NCBI GenBank assembly: GCA_019359675.1
Contig: JAHHGX010000068.1
Location: forward strand, 160,568-224,567
Direction: 5' to 3'
DNA: 64,000 bases
From: Calothrix sp. FI2-JRJ7
GTDB taxonomy: Bacteria; Cyanobacteriota; Cyanobacteriia; Cyanobacteriales; Nostocaceae
Positions 51,177 through 60,601 of this stretch are shown here, one piece after another. The notes beneath the pieces were generated by a model that worked only from the letters and a program-made list of their open reading frames with translations, did no database searches and was not told where the DNA came from. The translations under genes were made by a program, and so were the position numbers. Within the stretch, counting starts at the first letter, position 1; every line of letters begins with the position of its first letter.

Positions 51177-52045
51177 ATCGCTAACCTACCTGCTGCACCA
51201 CCAATACTTGCTGGTAATCCTAGTAACAATGCATGGTCTAACCACATTGTCCAAGGGTCACTAAACGTCAACTTTTGGAAAAACCACAGCATAAACATAC
51301 CAGCTATTAATGAAACTAAGTAAGCCATGATTGTTTCACCTAATGGTCGCTGAAAAATTCCGCGCTGACGAAAACGTTTTTGCTGATTGGCAAATCCTGC
51401 TTCAAATACTATTCCATAAGTCAAAAATAAAGATGTGGCAATCACCGCTAATAGCCAATTTGGTGAAGCTGCTGCTGCCAACATTGGTATTTCATCTGTT
51501 GGTGCAATATTAAACGCTATTACTGTGGCGCCTATTAATGTTCCACCAATATCACTTAAAGTAGCATGTAATTCATCTTGATTATTCGTTTGCTTATTTT
51601 GTTCAGCAGAATTACCTTTTTTATCACCTGCTAAAAACTGATTTGATAGCGCAACTCCAAGCGTAAATGGAACGCTTTCATATACAATTTTACCAATAGA
51701 CTCTTTTAAAAAGTTATCAAATGTTATCTCGCGCAATAGTATTAACATAAATGTCGCGCAAATTATACCGATAGCCATTGCTTCAACTGTATCTATAACC
51801 GCTTCATATGGTCTGTTACTTTTTTGGTACTTACGAAAACCTTCGGTACGGTTGAGTAAATATACAACAAAAAAAGTTATGATAAGTGCTACTAATATCA
51901 TTGGCGGTTGTACTAATGACCCTATCCACCACACTTCCATTGTATAAATTAGTGGAATACCAAACAGAAACCCACCGCAGGCGCCTCGGATAATATCATT
52001 TAGCTCGTTTGACCGTATTCCTTTTTTTGATTGTTCTATTTTCAT
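51173..52045 (-). CDS. TIGR02587-family integral membrane protein
   Basis: 290 residues with about seven membrane helices and the conserved start GACGGFLFGIPLIYTMEVWW, then AIGIICATFMLILLREITFD and WTMWLDHALLLGLPASIGGA. The function is unknown. Partner of the TIGR02588 protein in one operon; in other genomes the pair sits among stress genes, as here with dps and a YeaQ-like gene. Confidence 0.85.
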   Translation of the reverse strand: MKIEQSKKGIRSNELNDIIRGACGGFLFGIPLIYTMEVWWIGSLVQPPMILVALIITFFVVYLLNRTEGFRKYQKSNRPYEAVIDTVEAMAIGIICATFMLILLREITFDNFLKESIGKIVYESVPFTLGVALSNQFLAGDKKGNSAEQNKQTNNQDELHATLSDIGGTLIGATVIAFNIAPTDEIPMLAAAASPNWLLAVIATSLFLTYGIVFEAGFANQQKRFRQRGIFQRPLGETIMAYLVSLIAGMFMLWFFQKLTFSDPWTMWLDHALLLGLPASIGGAAGRLAI

Positions 52046-52188
52046 ATTCGGTTTTTCCTACAAATAAAATGATGGGTACAACGATTAAGCTGTACCCTGT
52101 TCTAATATTACGTTCTGTTAACAACCACTTATCTCGCTTTAGGGACGTTGATCAATTTCTACTATCGCTTAAAACTGTTTATTACTTA

Positions 52189-52461
52189 TTATACTGCATT
52201 ACTACGAGTAAATAGACCCCAAAGGAAAATTGCAACTAAGGCACCGATTACTGCTACTACTAAACCAGGTATGCTGAGTGTTGCGGCTGTGAACTGTAGC
52301 GTTCCCGTCTGGAAGAAGGTAATTAAACTACCTCCCAAAAATGCACCAATTACACCTAAAATCATTGTTGCAAGTATACCGCCACCTTGGCGACCTGGAT
52401 AAATAGCTTTAGCTATCGCACCTGCAATTATACCTAATACAATCCATGCTAAAATATTCAT
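52189..52461 (-). CDS. GlsB/YeaQ/YmgE-family stress membrane protein
   Basis: 90 residues, three membrane helices with the family glycine pattern: AWIVLGIIAGAIAKAIYPG, GGGILATMILGVIGAFLGG, and a last helix VVAVIGALVAIFLWGLF. Members are small inner-membrane proteins induced by stress; the molecular role is unclear. Confidence 0.88.
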   Translation of the reverse strand: MNILAWIVLGIIAGAIAKAIYPGRQGGGILATMILGVIGAFLGGSLITFFQTGTLQFTAATLSIPGLVVAVIGALVAIFLWGLFTRSNAV

Positions 52462-52631
52462 TTATTTTTCCTCTTAAGTTCTGTGTTTCTCTACCTTCAT
52501 TTAATAGTATCAACTGCAAACGTTTATATGCGTCTATCAACAGTGATAATGTATAACAAACCTTTAGAGATATCCAGCGAGTCAAATTGAATAAACATAT
52601 AGGTATAATCCCATTAGGCACCAATCATAAA

Positions 52632-52661
52632 TGTAGAGACGTGACATGTCACGTCTCTACA
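52632..52661. repeat. GTAGAGACG palindrome
   Basis: TGTAGAGACGTGACA with its exact complement, a perfect 30-base palindrome between the YeaQ-like gene and the LuxR-type regulator. Confidence 0.85.
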
Positions 52662-52747
52662 ACAACATTTGTGAAGAAATATGTTTATTATAAATAGCAA
52701 AAAACGATGTTATTTAAGTTTTGATTAAACCTCCCTTCATACAACGT

Positions 52748-53467
52748 CTATGCTACTAAACCAGAACGTAATGCACGCACTGCTGCTTGTGTACGGTCAT
52801 CAGCGCAAAGTTTATTGAGAATATTACGAACGTGAGTTTTAACTGTACCTACGGTAATGTATAGCTTTTCGGCAATTTGCCCGTTGCTACATCCAGCTAC
52901 AATCAACTCTAATATTTCTAATTCACGCTGTGTTAACGGGTAAGTCTCTAGTACTTGCTCGTACTCACTATCAAGTGCTTCTATTTTAACTGTCTTTGTT
53001 TGGCTCGCTACTTCGTTTTCGGGTAATACATGACGCATTTGCCGTAGTACCACGTTGGCAATTGCTGGGTCTATCCACGAGTTACCTGAATAAGTCGCAT
53101 GAATTGCTTCTGTTAACTTATCAATGCTAGTGTCTTTCATATAGTAAGAGTCTGCACCCGCTGCAAATGCTGCTAATACAGTATCTTCGCTATGATTCAT
53201 TGTTAATACTAAAATTTTTGTCGAGGTATCTCCAGTTTCGTGTTGAAACGCACGAAATCTTCGCGTTAACTCTATCCCGTCCATGTCGGGCAACCCAATA
53301 TCAACTACCGCTACGTCAGGTTTCACTGTCTCTAATAATTTTAAACCTTTGGTCGCATTGCCTGCTTCACCAATGACTTGAAGTCCATTGTTCGACTGAA
53401 GTGCGGCCTTTAACCCCATGCGGGTTAAATCATGGTCTTCGATTAATACTATACTTATTTCGCTCAT
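52748..53467 (-). CDS. NarL/LuxR-type response regulator
   Basis: 239 residues. Receiver about 1-125: acidic pair IEDHD (residues 9-13), phosphorylated Asp in VVDIGLPDMDG (about 57), LTMNHSED, K in SYYMKD. The C-terminal HTH about 175-239: LTQRELEILELIVAGCSNGQ then IAEKLYITVGTVKTHVRNIL. It binds DNA as a phosphorylated dimer. Close to several kinase genes on the other strand, any of which might be its partner. Confidence 0.92.
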   Translation of the reverse strand: MSEISIVLIEDHDLTRMGLKAALQSNNGLQVIGEAGNATKGLKLLETVKPDVAVVDIGLPDMDGIELTRRFRAFQHETGDTSTKILVLTMNHSEDTVLAAFAAGADSYYMKDTSIDKLTEAIHATYSGNSWIDPAIANVVLRQMRHVLPENEVASQTKTVKIEALDSEYEQVLETYPLTQRELEILELIVAGCSNGQIAEKLYITVGTVKTHVRNILNKLCADDRTQAAVRALRSGLVA

Positions 53468-54051
53468 TTCTATACTCTCTCTAGTTTAATGACATCAGCT
53501 ACAAACTGATTTTTGCCCTATTTCTTTTATGATTTTTCAACCCTAAAGATAGATGATATTCTCCCTATAAAGCATCCACCAATGGAAGTAACGGATGTCT
53601 GGCACTATTGCTACTCTCGATAATGCAAATCTAGCTCTAGGTATATGGTAATATCCCTCATATTTATGATTTAATAATGCAGGTCTTTATTTATTTCTGT
53701 CAAATCTTTTTATTTCAGAAACCGGGTTTCTTTGTCATTACCTTAGAAACCCGGTTTCTTTGGGTTAACAGTTTCTCTACCCGTGTATAATTTTTAGCTT
53801 ATGAAGATGTAGTTTTATCTGGTTTTGAGCTTACACTATCGGCTGAAGCCAAAATAAGCATAAATCATTTATAATTCGTTTATAAGTAAAAATATGTATT
53901 TAATGTAACATATATTGTTGTGTATACTGATAAGTATAAATCTGTGTTAGAGGTACGATACTTGAGTCAGCTAAAAGTAAATGACTTTGTATCAGTGTTT
54001 GCTAACATTATCTACTAAAAGCAGAATAATACTATTTTGAGTTGAAAGACC
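53468..54051. other. Intergenic with paired AGAAACC palindromes
   Basis: 584 bases. AGAAACCGGGTTTCT (53717-53731) and AGAAACCCGGTTTCT (53745-53759) lie only 13 bases apart. The rest is AT-rich leader DNA for the response-regulator gene at 54052; no gene is seen. Confidence 0.6.
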
Positions 54052-54477
54052 ATGCCAGAACAAATCATCAATGTACTACTCGTGGAGGATGACGAAGTTG
54101 ATGTAATGAACCTAAAACGGGCATTTAAGAAAGCAAATATCAAGAATCCTATTTTTACAGCCAGCAATGGCTATGAAGCTCTTGAAATTTTGAGGGATAC
54201 TAGCGACACCAAAATGCCTTCTGAAAGGCGCCTAGTGTTACTCGACTTGAATATGCCTAAAATGGGTGGCATTGAATTTTTGCAGGAATTACGGTCTGAC
54301 CAACAGCTTCGTGTAACACCTGTAGTAGTAATGACGACTTCAAATCAAGACAAAGACCGATTAGAAGCATATAACTTGAATATCGCTGGTTATCTTCTTA
54401 AACCAGTGACTTTCGCTAGTTTCACTGAACTAATCGCTACATTAAACAGTTACTGGATGCTATGCGAGATGCCTTAG
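54052..54477 (+). CDS. Rcp1-type single-domain response regulator
   Basis: 141 residues, a receiver only: acidic pair VEDDEVD, phospho-Asp in VLLDLNMPKMGGIEFL (about 63), Thr-Ser in MTTSN, Lys in YLLKPV. The xLxxxFxxxLxNPI-like segment (KRAFKKANIKNPIFTASNG) marks the Rcp1 class that partners with phytochromes or hybrid kinases. Upstream of and on the same strand as two REC-kinase genes, so it may form a relay with them. Confidence 0.9.
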   Translation: MPEQIINVLLVEDDEVDVMNLKRAFKKANIKNPIFTASNGYEALEILRDTSDTKMPSERRLVLLDLNMPKMGGIEFLQELRSDQQLRVTPVVVMTTSNQDKDRLEAYNLNIAGYLLKPVTFASFTELIATLNSYWMLCEMP

Positions 54478-54529
54478 CGTAATCATTAATTTATTAATGT
54501 ATTAATTTAAATGAGCCAACCAAGTAAGA

Positions 54530-55831
54530 ATGGAAAAAACGCTAAAAATACTAGTCGTAGATGATGACGAAGTTGATCGGATGACAGTACGTCGCGAACT
54601 TTATAATGCTGGTGTACTAGCTGTTTTGTCGGAGGTAGATACTTGCTCCGAAGCGATTAAATTAGTTCATACTAACTCATACGACTGTATTTTTCTCGAC
54701 TATCGCTTACCAGATGGAGATGGTTTGACGCTAATTTCGCGACTACGTGCAGAAAATATCAAGGTTCCTTTGGTTGTGCTAACCGGACAAAGTGATGAGC
54801 TTGTTGCAGTAGAGTTAATGAAAGCAGGCGCGAATGATTATCTTTCTAAATCACGAGTGTCATCAGAAACGTTAGCTCAAGTGTTGCGGAATGCGATTCG
54901 AGTTTATCGCGCCGAAATGCAAGCAGAACTTGCAATGCTACAACTACGCGAAAGTAATAAAATATTAGTTCAGAAAAATCAAGAGTTAGAACAACAACAA
55001 AAGCTTATTCAGCAGCAAAACATTAAACTAGAAGAAGCGTCGCAACTCAAGTCAAAATTTCTCGCCACAATTTCGCATGAACTACGCACACCAATGAATG
55101 CCATTATTGGGTTTTCACAATTCTTACTGCGTCCCAAGTTTGGCATACTTTCTGACTCTCAACGCGATATGGTTCAACGTATCCTCAATAATGGTAAGCA
55201 TTTGTTAGGTTTGCTCAACGAGGTGTTAGATTTTTCTAAAATTGAATCAGGGCAACTCGAATTGAAGCCCCAAATATATGATATTTTAACCGTGGTTAAC
55301 AGTACAGTTGGAGAAATGACGGCACAAGCTTCCATGAAAAAGCTGTCCCTGTCTGTTACAAATAAACTAGATGACTCAATTGTTTATAGTGACCCGCTTC
55401 GAGTCAAGCAAATCGTCGCGAATTTACTCTCCAACGCCATTAAGTTTACAAAAGTTGGGGGAATTAACATTGAAGTTGAAGCTGTTAACGAAAACAGAAT
55501 TGCAATTTCTGTTCATGATACGGGTATTGGCATAGATAGTAACGAAACAGATAATATATTTGACGTGTTCCGGCAAATAGACCAATCTATTAACAGAGAA
55601 TATCCAGGTACCGGTTTAGGATTAGCAATTGTGAAAGCGCTTGTTAATATGATGTCAGGTACAATTCATGTTGAAAGTCAGTTAGAAGAAGGCTCTACAT
55701 TTCGTATTGAAATACCTCGTCAAGTTTACAGTGATGGCGCCGAGGATACTAAATTAATGGATGATTTTGTAACAAAAAAGAACATCTCCACACAGCCAGA
55801 TGTTTTGTCCCGTCCTTCCGACAGAGGATAA
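54530..55831 (+). CDS. Receiver-histidine kinase hybrid
   Basis: 433 residues. N-terminal receiver (VVDDDEVDRM, phospho-Asp in IFLDYRLPDGDG, LTGQS, YLSKS), a Gln-rich coiled coil (about 140-170), HisKA (ATISHELRTPMNAIIGF), and ATPase (NLLSNAIKF, DTGIGIDSNE, GTGLGLAIV). Cytoplasmic; the input is phosphorylation of its own receiver. 53 bases after the Rcp-type gene. Confidence 0.92.
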   Translation: MEKTLKILVVDDDEVDRMTVRRELYNAGVLAVLSEVDTCSEAIKLVHTNSYDCIFLDYRLPDGDGLTLISRLRAENIKVPLVVLTGQSDELVAVELMKAGANDYLSKSRVSSETLAQVLRNAIRVYRAEMQAELAMLQLRESNKILVQKNQELEQQQKLIQQQNIKLEEASQLKSKFLATISHELRTPMNAIIGFSQFLLRPKFGILSDSQRDMVQRILNNGKHLLGLLNEVLDFSKIESGQLELKPQIYDILTVVNSTVGEMTAQASMKKLSLSVTNKLDDSIVYSDPLRVKQIVANLLSNAIKFTKVGGINIEVEAVNENRIAISVHDTGIGIDSNETDNIFDVFRQIDQSINREYPGTGLGLAIVKALVNMMSGTIHVESQLEEGSTFRIEIPRQVYSDGAEDTKLMDDFVTKKNISTQPDVLSRPSDRG

Positions 55832-55938
55832 ATAAAAAGGCATAAGCCATTTGATAGAAGACATGACCATAGGTTTACGCCTAAAAATAAGGCAATATTT
55901 AAAAATATTATTTTTGTTAAAAAGTCAAGTGATAAATT

Positions 55939-57075
55939 ATGCTTTCTGATGAAATAACTAAAGACCGCATCCTCGCCGTCGATGACACTCCCGATAACCT
56001 CATCTTGCTTCAAACGATTTTAGAAGTAGAAGGTTATGAGATTGACTTGGTAGCTGACGGTGCTGCGGCACTTCAATATGTCGAAGAATCACCACCAGAT
56101 TTAATATTGCTTGACGTGATGATGCCGTTAATGGATGGTTATGAAGTTACACGTCGAATTCGTAGCAGCTCAACACCCTACATTCCAATTTTGCTATTGA
56201 CGGCGTTTAACGATGCTAGTGTTGTAGAAGGACTCGATGCTGGCGCCGATGATTTTATTCGCAAACCATTCGACCAAGATGAGTTAATGGCAAGAGTCAG
56301 GTCTTTGTTGCGCTTAAAGCATAGTTTAGACGCACAACGAGCAATGGCACGCGCACGCGAAGATTTTGTATCACGTTTGACTCACGATTTACGAACACCG
56401 CTCGTTGCAGCCGACCGAATGCTAAATTTATTTCTGCAAGATATATTTTGTCCAACATCGGATGAAATGAAACAAGCAGTAAGTGCAATGGTTCGCAGCA
56501 ACCATAATTTATTAGAGATGGTAAACACCCTTCTTGAAGTCTCACGCTTTGAAGCAGGTCAAAAGACCATGAGGTTTGAAAGCTATAACCTCTTAGAAAT
56601 AGTTCAAGAAGTCGTACAAGAACTTAACACACTCGCACAAGAGAAAAATTTAACTATAAAAATAGACACTGGTACAGAAAAAGAACATCCTGTTAATGAA
56701 CTATCTGTTATTGGAGACCGCTTGGAACTGCGACGAGTAATTGGTAATTTAATTGGTAATGCCATCAAATTTACAGACTTAGGTAGTATAGATGTTCGGC
56801 TTTATCGTAGTAAATCTAGTGGTAAATCTAATAGTGAATCACCTGATGATAAAGAATGGGTAGTATTGGAAGTTTCAGATACTGGTTACGGTATTGCCGA
56901 AGAAGACCTTCCACACCTTTTTGAAAGATTTCGACAAGGAAAACACAAGCGTGCAGGTAGCGGTTTAGGGTTACACTTATCGCGACGCATCGTTGAAACC
57001 CACAGTGGAAAAATTGAAGTAGTTTCCGAATTGGGTAAAGGTAGTACTTTTACGGTTTATTTACCTGCTGGTTGA
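55939..57075 (+). CDS. Receiver-histidine kinase hybrid (second)
   Basis: 378 residues. Receiver (VDDTPDN, phospho-Asp LLDVMMPLMDGYEV, LTAFND, RKPFD), directly followed by HisKA (SRLTHDLRTPLVAADRM) and ATPase (NLIGNAIKFTD, DTGYGIAEED, GSGLGLHLS). Similar layout to SasA/HepK-like relays but with no recognisable sensor. 107 bases downstream of the other hybrid, so probably one operon of three signalling genes. Confidence 0.92.
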   Translation: MLSDEITKDRILAVDDTPDNLILLQTILEVEGYEIDLVADGAAALQYVEESPPDLILLDVMMPLMDGYEVTRRIRSSSTPYIPILLLTAFNDASVVEGLDAGADDFIRKPFDQDELMARVRSLLRLKHSLDAQRAMARAREDFVSRLTHDLRTPLVAADRMLNLFLQDIFCPTSDEMKQAVSAMVRSNHNLLEMVNTLLEVSRFEAGQKTMRFESYNLLEIVQEVVQELNTLAQEKNLTIKIDTGTEKEHPVNELSVIGDRLELRRVIGNLIGNAIKFTDLGSIDVRLYRSKSSGKSNSESPDDKEWVVLEVSDTGYGIAEEDLPHLFERFRQGKHKRAGSGLGLHLSRRIVETHSGKIEVVSELGKGSTFTVYLPAG

Positions 57076-57078
57076 TAT

Positions 57079-57111
57079 AGAAACCTGGTTTCTTGAAGAA
57101 ACCAGGTTTCT
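57079..57111. repeat. Paired AGAAACC[TA]GGTTTCT palindromes
   Basis: AGAAACCTGGTTTCT (57079-57093) and AGAAACCAGGTTTCT (57097-57111), 3 bases apart, lying between convergent gene ends; probably also a shared terminator-like hairpin. Confidence 0.8.
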
Positions 57112-57112
57112 T

Positions 57113-57607
57113 TTAACCAAGTGATTCCCCTACAAGTTGATAAATTTCTCTGAGTTGTTTGGTATCAATATATTTAACCAAAAGTTCTGCTGCTTTTTTG
57201 GAGTTGCTGCGGGGAATAGTTAGCCACAATTCCTTACCCGTTTCCAATGCAGCTTTTTCTGCCCAATCTTTAAGTCGCAGGCGCCCTTCTTCTGTAACCT
57301 GGTAGCAACCCCTCTTTTTGTCGGGAGTTGGTTCTATCCAACCCAAATTTAGCCACCGTTTTCTCCAAATGTGAGCGTTACTTTCAGTAATACTCAGCGC
57401 TTGGGCAATTTGACTTGCATAAATTGGCGCCATTTCAGAGGGTGAATCGGTTTCGGTTAGATTTGCCGCTTCCGTAACATTTTCAACAAGTTTAGAAAAT
57501 CTTCGCAGGTAATCTTCTAAGTTTCCCCAAATTTTACCTTGTTGTTCTTCGACATCAAGGTCTTCAACTTCTGTTGATTCGAGTTCTTTAGCAATATCAG
57601 AATTCAC
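57113..57607 (-). CDS. Winged-helix-like hypothetical protein
   Basis: 164 residues. An acidic N-terminus, then QIAQALSITESNAHIWRKRW and LNLGWIEPTPDKKRGCYQVT then EEGRLRLKDWA, which reads as a winged HTH with a wing. The C-terminal helices include SNSKKAAELLVKYIDTKQLR. Conserved cyanobacterial protein; DNA binding is inferred from the HTH-like part. GTG start. Confidence 0.6.
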   Translation of the reverse strand: MNSDIAKELESTEVEDLDVEEQQGKIWGNLEDYLRRFSKLVENVTEAANLTETDSPSEMAPIYASQIAQALSITESNAHIWRKRWLNLGWIEPTPDKKRGCYQVTEEGRLRLKDWAEKAALETGKELWLTIPRSNSKKAAELLVKYIDTKQLREIYQLVGESLG

Positions 57608-57762
57608 AGGCTTTTACAGAAAATAAAACTAATGTACTTAATTTATAATATTTAGCACTCTAGTTACGATACCTGAGACTTTGCCATCAATCAATATGAG
57701 TTAAGAATTTTGTCGCAAACTAGTTGTAATATTCTACTAGTATCAGGTTGGTACATGCGGTT

Positions 57763-58506
57763 ATGACAAACATGGTTGACATTAGATGCAGGGAAGTCAC
57801 CTTCACTAATATTCAGGCAATTTTATTTGATAAGAACGGCACGTTAGAAGATTCAGAGTCACATTTATTACTCTTGGCAAAACGATGTGCGCGTATTATC
57901 GATGCCCAAATACCTGGTACTGGGGAACCATTATTAATGGCATTTGGTGTTAATAATAATACTCTTGACCCGACAGGGTTAATTTCTGTCGCAAGTAGAC
58001 GCGACACTGAGGTTGCCGCAGCAGCTTACATTGCAGAAACGGGTAGAAGTTGGCATGAGTCTGTTTCTATCGCACGTTCTTCGTTAGATGAAGCTGATAA
58101 GTATATGGGACAAACAGCTTCACCCTTATTTCCAGGTAGTTTAGAAGTACTAGAAAATTTATCGCAAGCGGGTTTAAAGCTTGGTATTCTTTCAGCAGCA
58201 ACAACTAAAGAGGTGTGTGAATTTGTAAAAGCTAACGACTTGAGTAAATATATTCAGCTTGCTATGGGTGTAGATGGTGGAGTGGGCAAACCTGACCCTA
58301 GGTTATTTTTACAAGCTTGCGAACAACTGGGGGTAGAAAGCAGTGCCACTTTAATGGTAGGTGATGCAATTGGTGACATGCAGATGGCAAGAAATGCTGG
58401 TGCTGCTGGATGTATTGGTATTACCTGGATAAATAAACCTGACCATGTAAGAGGCGCCGACGTTGTAATAAACGACCTAAAGGACATTAAAATTAGTGAC
58501 GTTTAA
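57763..58506 (+). CDS. HAD-family hydrolase (phosphoglycolate phosphatase-like)
   Basis: 247 residues from ATG 57763. Motif I is ILFDKNGTLED: the nucleophilic Asp is present, but the usual second Asp (DxD) is Asn. Motif II in LGILSAATTKE, the motif III Lys in GVGKPDPRLF, and motif IV MVGDAIGDMQMARNAGA with both Asp. The cap domain is alpha-helical. It should be a phosphatase, possibly with reduced or altered activity because the general acid is Asn. The substrate is unknown. Confidence 0.85.
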   Translation: MTNMVDIRCREVTFTNIQAILFDKNGTLEDSESHLLLLAKRCARIIDAQIPGTGEPLLMAFGVNNNTLDPTGLISVASRRDTEVAAAAYIAETGRSWHESVSIARSSLDEADKYMGQTASPLFPGSLEVLENLSQAGLKLGILSAATTKEVCEFVKANDLSKYIQLAMGVDGGVGKPDPRLFLQACEQLGVESSATLMVGDAIGDMQMARNAGAAGCIGITWINKPDHVRGADVVINDLKDIKISDV

Positions 58507-58807
58507 AGAAACTCCAAATTTCTTCTGTAGAGTTTAAGCCTATCTTTTGGTTAAACTTATTTATGCTTTCATCATTGGAGGCGCCACCGTACCAGATATG
58601 TCCACATTAACTACAGCTAACTGTACAACTTCCGAACCTTCGCTGCAATTAGAGTAAGAATAAATATCATTTTATGTGTGAAGGAAGATTCTCATATTAT
58701 ATTAAGATATATTAATTATGTGAGGCGTTACATTTAACAAATGGCTGAATGTGGATTTTTTACCACAGAGACACGAAGACACAGAGTTCATAGAGTTATT
58801 GAGAGCG

Positions 58808-59008
58808 ATGATTAAACTTGACCAGTTTTTAAAGTTAATGGGTGTAGCTGCGACCGGAGGACAAGCTAAGGTAATGATTCAAGGTGGTGAAGTCGAGGTT
58901 AATGGAGAGCTTGAAACTCGACGTAAGCGCCAATTAGCTGAGGGTGATAAAGTTACAGTGGATGGACAAACTTTTGAAGTTAATTATGATGAATTAAATG
59001 ATGATTAA
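58808..59008 (+). CDS. S4-domain RNA-binding protein (YbcJ-like)
   Basis: 66 residues from ATG 58808: [20 protein letters not shown] then [29 protein letters not shown], a full S4 fold (alphaL RNA-binding motif). The longer frame to 58751 is encoded by an ACCACAGAGACACGAAGACACAGAG-type interspersed repeat and is unlikely to be translated. Its last 29 bases overlap the end of coaBC on the other strand. Confidence 0.85.
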   Translation: MIKLDQFLKLMGVAATGGQAKVMIQGGEVEVNGELETRRKRQLAEGDKVTVDGQTFEVNYDELNDD

Positions 59009-60200
59009 TAATATCAAATATGTGATGCGCCATTTCTAGTTTGGAACAAGATGGTATTTCTATTTGGTTGTTTTTATCTATATATATAGCTTGATTTTTA
59101 TCGCTCCCAAATCCGCTATCTTGCTTGTCTACTGGGTTTGCGATTATACCGTCTAATTTTTTACGATGTAGTTTATCTAATGCTGGAGTGACAATATCTC
59201 CTGTTTGTGCGGCAAATCCAATCAACTTTTGATGTGGCTGTTTGTAGTGCGCTAACTCTGAGATGATATCAGGTACTGGCGCCAAAGCTAGATTTTCTGG
59301 TAGTGCTTTTTTGGGTAGTTTTTCAGAATTATAATCGCGTGGTTTCATATCAGCTACGGCGGCTGACATAATTATCACATCATAATTCGGTAATTCTTGC
59401 AGCATGATTTGCCGCATTTCCTCGGCTGTGACTATTGGTATTGCTTTTATTTCTGGTGGCACTTGTAAAGAAGATACTCCATGTACAAGCGTAACATTGG
59501 CGCCTCGATGCAAAGCCGAAACAGCTAAACTTAACCCCATTTTGCCAGTAGAGGGATTACCAATAAATCTTACTGGGTCAAGAAACTCACGAGTACCACC
59601 CGCACTAATTAAAATATTTTTCCCTACCAAGTCACGTTTGCCAGAGGTATGTAACAAAGATTGAATGTAAGAAACAATTTCTTTCGGTTCTGCCATCCGA
59701 CCCTTACCAACTCGGTCACAAGCGAGTAACCCTGATGTGGTATTTATACTGTGATAGCGTTGGTCAGTTAAAAGCATTTGCCAATTTCTCTGTACAGCAA
59801 CTTGTTCCCACATGTCGGTATTCATGGCAGGCGCCAATAATATGGGACACTTGGAAGCAAGTACAGTATTGGTTAGCAAATTATCCGCCATTCCCTGAGC
59901 TAACTTTGCGGTAGTATTGGCAGTTAGAGGTGCTATTAAAAAAATATCTGCCCACTCCCCTAGCTCGATATGTAAGGGACGTGGGTTGTTAGACTGCCAA
60001 AAATCATCATCGGTGTGAGCGCGATGACGTGATAGCGTTGCGAATGTTAATGGTGTAACGAACTGCTGCGCGGAATTAGTAAGAATGACTCTTATTTCTA
60101 TACCTTGTTTGAAAAGTGTAGAAACAACTTCACAAACTTTGTAAGCAGCAATACCACCACCAACACCAATAAGGACTCGACGTTTAGATTTTGATTGCAT
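58980..60200 (-). CDS. coaBC: CoaBC, phosphopantothenoylcysteine synthase/decarboxylase
   Basis: 406 residues, bifunctional enzyme of coenzyme A synthesis. CoaC part: [23 protein letters not shown] site, catalytic His in [10 protein letters not shown] (about 75) and [10 protein letters not shown], then Cys in [15 protein letters not shown]. CoaB part: [25 protein letters not shown], and [12 protein letters not shown], with KLDGIIAN. Both activities look intact. The 3' end overlaps the S4 gene convergently. Confidence 0.95.
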   Translation of the reverse strand: MQSKSKRRVLIGVGGGIAAYKVCEVVSTLFKQGIEIRVILTNSAQQFVTPLTFATLSRHRAHTDDDFWQSNNPRPLHIELGEWADIFLIAPLTANTTAKLAQGMADNLLTNTVLASKCPILLAPAMNTDMWEQVAVQRNWQMLLTDQRYHSINTTSGLLACDRVGKGRMAEPKEIVSYIQSLLHTSGKRDLVGKNILISAGGTREFLDPVRFIGNPSTGKMGLSLAVSALHRGANVTLVHGVSSLQVPPEIKAIPIVTAEEMRQIMLQELPNYDVIIMSAAVADMKPRDYNSEKLPKKALPENLALAPVPDIISELAHYKQPHQKLIGFAAQTGDIVTPALDKLHRKKLDGIIANPVDKQDSGFGSDKNQAIYIDKNNQIEIPSCSKLEMAHHIFDIINHHLIHHN

Positions 60201-60208
60201 TACGTTTC

Positions 60209-60238
60209 GGGGAGACGCGATTTATCGCGTCTCTACAT
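60209..60238. repeat. GTAGAGACG-type palindrome, one arm changed
   Basis: CGGGGAGACGCGATTTATCGCGTCTCTACA between coaBC and the DUF2555 gene. Confidence 0.7.
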
Positions 60239-60240
60239 AA

Positions 60241-60453
60241 TTACGCTTCGTCGTAGGGTTCTAAATCTAAAAGGTGGACGTAGGATTCGACCAACTCAGG
60301 ACGCTGAAACGCAACAGCACGTAGTAAGTGCCAATCGTTCAACCCCTCGAAAGCGTTACCATAGTTATCCTGTTCAAGACGTGTAGCTAGTGTTTCCACA
60401 TCTTGTGCAGTCATGGTAGCAATTTGATTTTTAGAAATGCTTAAAGTCTTCAT
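60241..60453 (-). CDS. DUF2555 protein, cyanobacteria-specific
   Basis: 70 residues matching DUF2555: MTAQDVETLATRLEQDNYGN then AFEGLNDWHLLRAVAFQRPE then LVESYVHLLDLEPYDEA. A short, conserved cyanobacterial protein of unknown function. Located between the coaBC gene and an esterase gene. Confidence 0.85.
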   Translation of the reverse strand: MKTLSISKNQIATMTAQDVETLATRLEQDNYGNAFEGLNDWHLLRAVAFQRPELVESYVHLLDLEPYDEA

Positions 60454-60601
60454 TATGCTTGCCCCTCCCAGTGTTCTGCATTCGCAATCAGGAAACGGTT
60501 GGTTACTTTAATTAACCCACCCAATATATATTACTCACTCAATGCGATGATTTTCGTGAATTTTATCCGGATTTGTACGCGATTTTGTAAAAATTATGTA
60601 A

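Noticed and set aside
58751..58807. N-terminal extension of the S4 protein
   Set aside because: Encoded by a common ACCACAGAGACAC-type intergenic repeat; the S4 fold starts exactly at ATG 58808.
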